Of a stretch of DNA of 64,000 bases, positions 54,215 through 64,000 are shown in pieces. The position numbers were made by a program, and so were the translations under genes. Numbering within the stretch: the first letter of the stretch is position 1; each line of letters opens with the position of its first letter. The stretch comes from Juglans regia. Its lineage: Eukaryota; Streptophyta; Magnoliopsida; Fagales; Juglandaceae. The stretch is taken from NCBI RefSeq assembly GCF_001411555.2, contig NC_049912.1, positions 27,599,722 through 27,663,721 of the forward strand, written 5' to 3'. The notes beneath the pieces were generated by a model, which worked only from the letters and a program-made list of their open reading frames with translations, made no database searches and had not been told where the DNA came from.

Positions 54215-56243
54215 TTAGGTCTGTTGCATTCATTCATCATATATTAATATATATATATATATATATATATAGATAATACTAAAACTACTGCTTGGGGCTC
54301 CCACTGACTCTAATACTAGAACCACCGCCGCTGGGGGCTCCCACTGGCTCTAGTATGCATGTGTTTTTTAATGTGTTTTTTTAAGTTATTTTTTACACAA
54401 AATTTTTTAATACTTTTAAATATTTTAAAAAAATAAAATAAATTTAGAACATTATTAAGGAAATATTTTTAAATAATATTATGAATTTTTTTATTTTTTC
54501 AAAACATTTAAAATTTTAAAAAATATATATATAAAAAGTATTATAAAAAACACATACTGAAATCCAACAGTGGCTCTAGAATTATTCTATATATATAGCC
54601 ACCTGCCACCCTATACTTTATTCCAGATTTATTATCGGCCACCGATCTCGACTGCCTATAGCTCTTGACCATTTTTTTTATTGGCGCGTACGTGTACTGA
54701 AAAAATATGAATTATTTTTTATGTTTTATTTAAAAATTTATAAAAATTAAATAATTAGATTAAAAATTAAAAATTTAAAATTAAAAAATATATATTTAAA
54801 TAATATTTAAATATAAATCAGATATAATAATAAAATAAAATGAGATAGGATGATACATCTCCAACGTCCAAACAAACCCTAAGATCAGCTCCATGTGACA
54901 CTCATTTTGATGAAGTTCGATCTTCATGTCCATTTCCTTTGAATGAACTTGAATTCATCCTAGCTGTATCTATTCTTTTGGAGTGTTAATAATTCATTAT
55001 ATATATATATATATATTTATATATTGTTAGCAGTAGATAGCTAGCTAGCTAGCTAGTGTGACATGTGGCATGATTGTTATGTATCAAGATCATGATGTGC
55101 CTGATGATCTGTTGCATGTGGAGTGTGGACTTTTCCGTTGGTTCGCTGCTACACATCATGTATATGAAAAAGATAAAAGGAAATTCTTAAGTGCAAGAAA
55201 CTATATATTCTCAAAAATAATGATCAGTCCAAAAGGTCTCAAACTTTAATCTATTTTTTAATATTTATTTTTCGCCTTTATGGACCCCGGCCAACAACAA
55301 AAAAATGAAAAGATACAGCTATATATATATATATCACGTACATGTACGTACGTATTAAAAATAAATTAATGCAATTTAGTTGTAAAAGAATCGTAAGTAT
55401 ATTGTTACTCATCGTCATCTTAATATTTTGAAGATATAATCAAGCGATGCAAGTAATTTATAAAATCTTCTTAGAAAACAAGGATTTATAATGTCCTTTT
55501 TTTATTTTTGAGTTTTTAGCCTACTTTGATATGAAAAATTCTATTCATCATCTTTACATATCATATTTTTTTTTCTTACCAAATGTGTGATATATAGATA
55601 ATGAGTAGAAGAATTTAATTAATTTAAAAAGAATAAAAATTAAAAATTAAAAATAAATAAAAATAAATATAACATATAGTATGTACGTAGAATGATGAGT
55701 ACTAACAAAACTTTTTTGACATATAAGCCTGGATCGGAGAGAAGCTCATGCCAAAGTACGTACTAGCCGGCCACTTGATAGATCGAACAAATGATCAGGG
55801 TTTTGTAGCAAAATACATCAAGCATATAATATATATACATATATCATAACTTAATTGCCTGATTGATTAGTGAAGGACGGCCAATTCCTTTGGTTGATTT
55901 AAATCTCTAGCTAGCTAGCTAGCAGTGAAATGAACCGATGAGAATAAGGAATTAGAAATAAAGATATAAATAAAATAAAATGCTAAATGTACTTAAAAAA
56001 AATTTATAAATTTTTTTTTATAAAAAATGAAAAAAAAAAATCTTTGCTAAATACGTAATATTTAACGTCCTTAATTAATTCAAATTTATTGCCTGAAATT
56101 AATAATCCTACGTACTGGGCTGCATGCGCGCACCTTGTGAATATTCTCGAAATTACTATGACATGTTCTGTACTGTTTATAACTTAGAGCTAGCTGATCA
56201 GGAATTCCACCATTTTAAACCAAAATGCACGATGAGAATACAA

Positions 56244-56289
<46 letters not shown>

Positions 56290-56368
56290 GCATGATTACC
56301 ATGGCTTTTTTCTTCCTTTTTTTTTCCGCCCATTTTTGAAGCAACTGTGGTCTTAATTATATATTGTC

Positions 56369-56407
<39 letters not shown>
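56244..56407. repeat. Pair of long (TA)n microsatellites
   Basis: Alternating TA fills about 56244-56283 and about 56375-56407, separated by some 90 bases of unique sequence. Similar runs occur at 54246-54271, 54995-55014, 58117-58147 and 63900-63925. Confidence 0.9.
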
Positions 56408-56409
<2 letters not shown>

Positions 56410-58113
56410 TGGAGCTGGTTGATGATTTCCACTGAAACCTTATCTCGTGTCATTTTTTTAATACCAAAAATTTTGAATAATTTGATCACCATTAAAGTTT
56501 ATTTATTAAAAGCAATTAAATGTCTGCATCCATTTAAAGATGCTAAAGAATAGCATACGCATTTTATGAATGAAAATGATCATGCCATCCAATAAGGTTG
56601 AAACCAAATTAATTTATAATAATCTTTTATCTTTTCTCATGCAAATATTCATTGTTTCTCCAACTAGAAAATTAAAAGAAAAGTTAAACTAAGTGGGATA
56701 TTCCAAATTTAGTATAAAAGAGTTGAAAATTATGAACAAAGTGGGATGTTCCAAATTTAGTTATGTCTACCACATTCAATATTTTAAACACTTATGTTTA
56801 TATTTATTGCTTGATCTTTTGTATACACCTCTAAATCAAACATGGAGGCTCATCTAGATAAGACTCAAATCAAAATTCCAAACGACACTAGTGCAAATAT
56901 ATTTTATGTGGAGCGTGAATCAATTTTCCCACGCAAACCACATGCATTTAGAACATTAATAATGCATGTGGACTCCCCCCCCCCTCTCTCTCTCTCTGAT
57001 CTCTCTCATCAATATAGAATAAGAGTTTTGTTATGAACAAATAAATTTGCGTACCAATCTGCATATTAATACTGTTGTCTTCATATTCTAAATTCAAATT
57101 AGTACTGTTTTTAATAAAATCTACTTTATGACCAATCATATTTAATGAGTGCGCGTATTAGTGTGCAGAATCACTTACAATTAAATTTTTCCATAGAATA
57201 AAAGGATGCATGTGGCTAGCTCATGTGATCCATGTACATGACTGAGAGCGAGTGATCTCTCTAAGGACTTGGGTTTTGAGATCATTTGCCATGATCATCT
57301 CATATAAATATATATGAGATATATATATATATATTTATATGTGTGTGTATAGTCGACATGCCTAGTCTTGGACACTTGCAACATCAATAATGCATGCGTG
57401 CATGCATACGTACACGACCCCCCAACGCGCGCCATGCATGATAGGTATGTGAAAACAAAACAAAGCAGCCTGCAGCCCTAGTTTGGCGTACTCCTGGCCA
57501 CTAATGCCAAAACAAAAGCTTTTTAATAAAAGTCATGGCAGGCATGGCCTTTACGAAAAATTAACTTTCTATTAATTTCTTAGAGGAAATGAGAATGTTT
57601 TCGCTCTTTACAAAAACCATGATTTTTTTGGGCTTTAACTAAATTAAATATAGTATATTTTTTTTATATATACTTCAATAAACTAATTTGCACATAATAT
57701 GAAGAAATATCTCAAGCTGTGGGCTCATCATGAGGTATTCCACCATATATATATATATAGAGAGAGAATAATATTCAGCATGCATGCAGTGTGGCAAAGA
57801 AATAAAAGAAAGCTGAAAATGAATGCAGCATACTGAGCAGCTGACCAAATTGATCACCCCAAAATCATTGTTTCTAACTTTCTGCTGCAGCGAGCTAGGT
57901 AACTGGCAACCGTCTTTAACGGCCCGACCTCCCCATGTGTCGTGCCACGTGAACTGCATATTCATGTAGATTGATATTATTAGCTAGCTAGGCATGTATA
58001 TATGTGCATGCGCTCGTGCTCACGGGCCAATGTCTCATGTATGCGGGTCATCTCGTCGTGGAAGGGGCAGCCCATGTCTCATCATGATGTGTGTGTGTGT
58101 GTTATATATACAT

Positions 58114-58152
<39 letters not shown>

Positions 58153-59564
58153 TCATCATGTATCGTATGATCGATGATGCATTAATGGAGGCGAATGATC
58201 AGTAAATTTATGATCATATCCTTGCTTATTATTGGTGTGTGACATTGGCAATTACCACAAACAGAAGAAATAAAATTTGAACGTACATGATTCTAATTAC
58301 TTATTGTCCAAGGATAAAAAGGAGAAATTTCAGGGGACAGTGGAAGGATCGATATGCGTTGAGTTAATCAAAAGAACAAAATGACGCATTGAGCAGTGTT
58401 TTTCATTTTATAAACACAACACCTGAAAATGATGAGTAACGAAAGGTTGATCGGTGGCTTTTGGGACCCCATGCACTTGGCCGGTTCATATGGGATCGAC
58501 AACTAATGATCAAAACAAATCTAGCCGCAAAATACCAAAATAAACTTTACTACTTTTTTTTTTTCCTTGGAAATGACCAAATGTATTGAGTGAAAAGCGT
58601 AGGATCATGAGTTCTACTCATCCCACTTTTATTCTTGAGGAGCTGTTGGACAAAAGTGCCCTTCAACATGATCTACGGATCCCATGCATTGATCACAAAA
58701 ACATACCTCCTAACAAGTTGCAATGAATCATGTACGTACAGCTCCCGGCCCCCAAGCTGCTAGCTAGCTAGGCATCAAATTAATAGATTCAAGAGAAGGC
58801 ATCCATGCACCGTGAATTTAGCGCATGCAACTTGTGTAATTGGGAAGTCGGTTTTCGTCGTCAATTTACTTTTACGTGAAGGCAGGCCAGCATTGTCCCT
58901 ATTTGATAAAAGATTAGGACCCAAATTAGTAAAGTTGGATATTGTCCTATAGCTCAGAAAGATTAGGAGAAAAAGGAAAGGGAGGGGGAGGTAGTGGGGG
59001 GGTCTAGTGATTTAGGTGTCTCTCTACTTGAGGACAAGACACAGGCACATGGAGATCGAGAGCAAGGGCCCTTCCCTTTCATGTAATACCTTTTAGGGTT
59101 TTTGAGAGGTTGCATCTCTCTTTGGTTCAGTTATATGTTGCATAATGTCTGTAAGGGACAGGATAGTCCTTTCTTATTTTGTTCTTTTCCCTGTCCAATA
59201 CAAAAACACTTGCTCCCCTTTCATATCTTGTCCCCTTCTGTCAACACCACTCAACCCTCTTTTAAGAAACTACCAATCCCTCCAACACACTAATAATCTC
59301 ATCCCACCTTTCTAAAAATCCAACCGGTCTTCAAAGAATTAGACATTGAAATGGAAAAAAAAAAAAAAAATCTAGAAAAAAATAAATAAATTATGACTGC
59401 TGAATGGATACAAAGTAGTATTGATAATTATTAATTATATAAAAATAAATATAATAAATATCTTGATATTATGAAAATGAAATCACTTAGATTTTATATT
59501 TTTATAATTAAATTAAGTTCGTGATTTGATATTATCCGCCAAAAAAGCACTCTTGCTGTCTCTC

Positions 59565-59574
59565 TATATAATAA
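59565..59574 (+). promoter_or_regulatory. Probable TATA box of the GA 3-oxidase gene
   Basis: CTATATAATAAA lies about 240 bases upstream of the ATG at 59805. A (CT)n run at about 59746-59770 falls in the resulting leader. Confidence 0.45.
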
Positions 59575-59744
59575 ACTCAGCTTCGATCATAGTTATCATC
59601 TCAGCTTCATTCATGTTATCCCATGTGTTCTCGACCACAGCTAGCCCAAGTACTTGTGCCACTGTACGTTCCCCACTACTTCCAACTTCTTTCAAACTAG
59701 TTTCTATAGTTGATTGCGACACCCATTTCTTCTACATACAAACA

Positions 59745-59775
<31 letters not shown>

Positions 59776-59804
59776 ATCTTCCTCGATCTGGCACAACTTT
59801 CACG

Positions 59805-61266
59805 ATGCCTTCAAGACTAATATCAGATGCCTTCAGAGCCCATCCTGTCCCCCTATACCACAAACACCCGGACATCAACTCTCTACAAGAATTACCTGAC
59901 TCCTACGCATGGGGACAGCTAGATCACGAGCCCCCTAATTCCAGCAGTGATCAGTCATTTGGCTCCTCAGAAAATTCCGTGCCAGTTATCGATCTTACTG
60001 ATCCGAATGCCCTCGCCCTTATCGGCCATGCATGCAAAACTTGGGGTGTCTTCCAAGTTACAAACCATGGCATCTCCAACAACTTGCTTGATGACATTGA
60101 GAGCACTGCTCGGAGCCTTTTCTCTCTTCCCGTCCATCAAAAGCTCAAAGCAGCTCGTTCCCCCGATGGTGTCTCCGGCTATGGCCACGCTCGGATCTCT
60201 TCCTTCTTCCCAAAGCTCATGTGGTCCGAGGGTTATACTATCGTAGGCTCGCCATTCGAACAATTCCGCCAACTTTGGCCCCAAGATCACGGCAAATTCT
60301 GGTACCATCTTATAACATGCTCATCATGCACGCGTAAAAGCGCATTCTTGTTTGCTTTTTTCATGGTCGGATTCTTCCTTCTTTCTTCTGTTTTTGGGTG
60401 TGTATGTGGGGAAGTACTAAAAGCTAGCTAATTAAATACAAAACCCATTTCTTCTGATCTTAATGCAATTAATTAGCAAAGCTGCTTACAATTATAAGAG
60501 CCATAATTGCTACTGTTTGCCTAGTTTCATATCCATAATGTTTGTTAGGATCTTAATTAATTTCCTATCATAAATGGTGTTTCTGATCGATATTTCCTTT
60601 TTCTTTCATTTCAGCGACATAATTGAAGAGTACGAGAGAGAGATGAAGAAGCTTGCAGTGAGGCTTATGTGGCTAATTCTAGGCTCGTTGGGCATATCTA
60701 AGGAAGATGTCAAATGGGCTGGCCCAAAAGGTGACTTCAAAGACGCATCAGGTGCCTTGCAATTGAATTCATATCCGGCTTGTCCGGACCCAAACCGAGC
60801 CATGGGTCTAGCGGCGCACACAGACTCGACCCTGCTCACCATTCTCCACCAAAACAACACAAGTGGATTGCAGGTACACCGGGAAGGGACCGGGTGGTTC
60901 ACGGTTCCACCACTTCCCAGTGCACTGGTCATCAACGTCGGCGACCTCCTCCACATACTATCAAACGGTTCGTACCCGAGCGTCCTCCACCGGGCAGTAG
61001 TGAACCGGACCCGGCATCGTCTCTCGGTTGCTTACCTGTACGGCCCACCGGCCAGTGAGGAAATCTCACCATTCTCAAAGCTTTTAGGACCAAGTCAACC
61101 ACCACTTTATAGGCCAGTCACTTGGAGTGACTACCTTGGTACCAAGGCAAAGCATTTCAACATGGCACTTTCCTGTGTCCGGCTTTGTTCCCCTCAAAAT
61201 GGAGGAATATTGGTTGATGCAAATGATCATCATAAGATCAGACTACAAGCATGGCTAGAAAATTAA
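59805..61266 (+). CDS. GA3OX1: Gibberellin 3-beta-dioxygenase (GA 3-oxidase), 382 aa, 2 exons
   Basis: Exons are 59805-60301 and 60615-61266. The GT-AG intron joins K-F to C-D-I-I-E-E-Y-E in frame. The enzyme is a soluble 2-oxoglutarate/Fe(II) dioxygenase that hydroxylates C-3-beta of GA9/GA20 to give the bioactive GA4/GA1. The N-terminal DIOX_N domain carries V-P-V-I-D-L and W-G-V-F-Q-V-T-N-H-G. The catalytic domain has L-A-A-H-T-D-S-T-L-L with iron ligands His234 and Asp236, the third ligand His291 (V-L-H-R-A-V) and the 2-oxoglutarate motif Arg301-x-Ser303. The single intron and P-x-x-x-S-G-Y-G segment fit GA3ox. The open frame extends upstream of 59805, but the start at MPSRLISDAF matches the family and follows the CT-rich leader. 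GA3ox1 versus another paralogue is a guess. Confidence 0.92.
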
Positions 61267-64000
61267 TTTGCTTTGATTTGATTTGAATTTTTTTTTTTTT
61301 TAGGGTTTATACATTTTTCATGTCTACCCTTTTGTTTTTAATGCTAGCTGTTTTTATTTGGACATGTTATCATTGGTAATCAATCTCATTTTGTTAAGGA
61401 TTCTGGGGGGTTTAACAACATTGGTAGATAGATTATCAAAAAAGACCCATAGAGGATAAAGTTAAAAGACTAAATTGCATACAAACATGCAAACAAAACA
61501 ATCGTTTGGCATCTTTTGCATGCTTACTTTGTAATGGAAAAGATAGATCAATTATAAAGTTGTTCAATTTGAATATTCAAGCCGACAGAATTTGTCATTA
61601 ATTAAGTGAACAAACGATGGAGATTGATTGTGATGAATAAATTTAAAAAAAAAAAAAAAAAGGCTACAATCACCGAGTGTTTGGTTCTTAATTTTTTATT
61701 TATTTAATAATTAAGTAAATATTTTTTAATCGTATTTTTTTTAAATATAAAAAAATAATAAATAATTTTTTTTTTTGTTTTTATCAAACTGACATATTCT
61801 ATAGATGCAGCATTATTCATAAATAAATAGTTAGTTTTTTTTTTATGAAAACAAAAATGAATGATAGACCATCTTTTCAAGGTTTTCCATCGTCATGACT
61901 CCGGTCATCTCCGGCCTTCAGCTATATATTTTTGCCTTTTATATAAAATTTCCCCTACACGACAACTGAAAAGAAAAAGCGCAAGCAAATTAACCCATAT
62001 TACAATACGATTACAATACGAGAGAGTACTGTAAACTATGTATGATTGTTCCATTGATTTGACTTCCGAACTTGGATTGATTCGGTTTCGGCGTCATTGT
62101 AAAGGGCCAAAGGCACAAGAAGTGTCAGTCATTTCAATGCTTTTTAACAATTGTATGTCCTCTATAATCCGAAGATGTGTTGGCTTCTGCAACCACGTGC
62201 ACCTTGACATTGGCCGGCCGGCCTAAGCTCCTACATTCAGGCTACGATTTTAAATATAATAATAATAATAACAATAAGATAATAAATAGTACTTAAAAAT
62301 AATAATAAAATAATCTCACTCGTCATCAAACACAGCCTCAAACTCGAGTCTCTACCTTTGCTTTGCTTTGCTTTTATCTATGATTTAACGCTTCCTTTTC
62401 CTGACAATTACAGGCTTAATTTCATTCAATTTATTAAGCTTCGTTTGTATTCATCGACGAGTTGAGATTATGATTTCTTATTATTATTTATAAATTTTAT
62501 TATTATTCTCATCTCAATTTATCTCTAAATTCAATCGAAGCTTAACAATATTTTCTTTCGATCTATTGAAAAAGTATAGAGACCTTAATCCAAAGAGATT
62601 ATAATGCGTAATTTCAAGGAACACCATGAAAGCAAAATGTGTAATTTTCTTTTTCATTGATGAGCAGAAAGATGCCCATTTATCTTCTGTAGAGAGACTT
62701 GGATGGCTTCCTAATCTGTGGGGTTCTCAGAAAATAAAGAGCTCATCTATGACGTATCCAATTGATTTGTTTACCGGAATGGATGCTTCATGCTTATTAC
62801 AGATTTCACATTCATTTGGACTTATAATGGCCTGATCTAGACATGATTGATCAAGTAGGACAAAATCATTCTGGATCTAGATCTTCATTTTCGTGCTGGA
62901 CAATTATTACCAAAGAAATTATGAAATCACCAAAGGATTTTATAAAAATAAAAGACTTCATATAACATATTAAATTTAATTTATAATAAAAATAATTTTA
63001 TAATTTAACGTATCATATCAAACTACGTCGTGAATTTATTTTTATAAAATCTCCTTGTATTTAAAAGATTTCTCTTATTATTAGCATGGACTTCAAAAAT
63101 TTGGAAGAGCCACAACCCTATTTTCAGCTGTTATCTATGACTAGTGAGAAGTAGATCATCAGAGGTTGTTCTAGTAATATGATAAAACTTGGTGTTGTAC
63201 TGTTCCACTATCTGCCGAAGTTTGCAGCTCTAAATCTTGCTTGTATTGACTGATTTTGTCATTATTATCTGCTAATAATGCAATGACATGCTTCATTTTC
63301 ATGGTTTTGATCGATCTGTGGGTATGTTCATGAGTCATGTCTATCAAATATTAGAAATAATTAATTAGCCCCTTAATTAATTCAGGCAATATTAGAATCA
63401 ATCACAATCATATCATTAGAAACTAGATTTTATTTTATTTTATTTTATTATTATTTTTTTTTTATGTCTGATCTAATTTTAGCAAGCCTATTAATTTAGG
63501 CATAGTTGCTCCTTAATACTACATATACTTACAGTTTTATTTACAAAACTTATTTTCTTAGTTTTTTTTTTCTAAATTCAAATTTTAAATTTTAGATTTT
63601 ATGATTTTCAACATATCAATAACTGACACGTAGAGAAGTAAATTTTTTATAAATTTTTCTTAAGTATATTTAACATTTTTCATTCATCAAATGGCCTGGC
63701 ATGCCCTAGCTAGAAATTTCTGAACACCCAAAAGAAATTTCAAGACGGTGGATCTCTGAAGTCAATTAATCATGTCTTTTCAAATTATTCAGGTACCTTT
63801 TCCATGCCCCTAGTTCCTTCCATGTAGTGCCAACTCCTATGCATATATAATCAAGGACATCAAGGGCCTCCCTCTTTACTTGCAAATCTAGATCTCCTAA
63901 TATATATATATATATATATATATATGATCAATTTCTTCGTGCATATAATATATAATTACGTTAAATGCATGGGTCACACCCAACAATATTATTAGAAGCA
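61267..64000. other. 3' flank of GA3ox and AT-rich intergenic DNA
   Basis: A T-rich 3'UTR follows the stop. A family B-like AT-rich copy is at about 61670-61810. A short family A MITE is at 62437-62541. A (TA)n run is at 63900-63925. Open frames at 62.0-62.8 kb have no recognisable motifs. Confidence 0.5.
62437..62541. mobile_element. Short MITE (family A-like), TTA target duplication
   Basis: TTA, AGCTTCGTTTGTATTC and GAGTTGAGATTATGA are on the left; CTCAATTTATCTCTAAATTC, CAATCGAAGC and TTA are on the right. At about 105 bp it is roughly half the length of the other copies and lacks the middle of the core. Confidence 0.6.

Larger units (their letters stand above)
52544..59500. other. Long AT-rich intergenic region with repeats, no recognisable gene
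   Basis: Seen here: a family B-like repeat (about 53350-53500), a family A MITE (54018-54214), two near-identical short GC-richer motifs around GGGGCTCCCACTG (54294 and 54333), a further A-like fragment (about 54690-54885), a family C copy (about 55535-55725) and many (TA)n and GCTAGCTA-type runs. Open frames here consist mainly of these repeats or low-complexity sequence. Confidence 0.5.

Noticed and set aside
56190..56492. Open frames rich in Tyr-Ile repeats
   Set aside because: These are translations of (TA)n microsatellites.
57359..57430. GCATGC-rich palindromic stretch as a regulatory element (RY-like motifs)
   Set aside because: CATGCATG-type runs are frequent throughout this intergenic region and there is no gene next to it.
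59526..59804. N-terminal extension of the GA3ox open frame
   Set aside because: It contains the (CT)n leader translated as repeated Ser-Leu and does not match GA3ox proteins; the family start is MPSRLI at 59805.

Overview
This is a plant nuclear genome window, almost certainly from a woody eudicot. Genes have GT-AG introns, intergenic DNA is very AT-rich, and small MITE-like elements are abundant. The repeat style (TIRs with a GTTTGG core followed by GATGAG/CATCTC motifs) and the protein sequences are what I would expect from a Fagales/Juglandaceae-type genome such as walnut, pecan or oak. That placement is an inference, not something read directly.

Five protein-coding genes can be recognised with confidence or fair confidence. 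(1) An A2-type mitotic cyclin lies on the minus strand, coding 9674 to 2693 in 11 coding exons, with an extra 5'UTR exon near 11.1-11.25 kb. (2) A small single-exon HLH protein lies at 17450-17710 (+). (3) An ISS1/VAS1-type aromatic aminotransferase lies at 25871-32570 (+, 9 exons, 394 aa). (4) The katanin p60 catalytic subunit KTN1 lies at 34281-38848 (+, 7 exons, 520 aa). (5) A gibberellin 3-beta-dioxygenase (GA3ox) lies at 59805-61266 (+, 2 exons, 382 aa). The left edge holds only the first exon of a minus-strand gene with a possible organelle transit peptide (785-974), and 12.9 kb holds an orphan exon-like fragment. The cyclin, aminotransferase, katanin and GA3ox gene models keep reading frame across every junction and end at family-typical lengths.

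Between 42936 and 52538 sits a 9.6-kb, Ty3/Gypsy-type LTR retrotransposon, probably of the Tat-like group. It has two LTRs, a 5-bp target duplication (ACATG), a primer-binding site, decayed gag and protease sequences, no recognisable reverse transcriptase or integrase, two blocks of internal tandem repeats and a long decayed antisense gene with a coiled-coil-like end. This is the most interesting structure in the window.

The rest is intergenic or intronic DNA rich in mobile-element debris. There are at least eight copies of one MITE family, several with TTA target duplications and one split by a nested foldback element. Two further AT-rich repeat families, a diverged pair of 0.75-kb dispersed repeats, LINE/SINE-like tails in introns, tandem duplications in the aminotransferase introns and many (TA)n/(GA)n microsatellites are also present. 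The five genes look like an ordinary chromosomal neighbourhood with unrelated jobs (cell cycle, growth regulation, auxin-related amino-acid metabolism, microtubule severing, gibberellin activation), not a functional cluster. I saw no tRNA, rRNA or CRISPR array.
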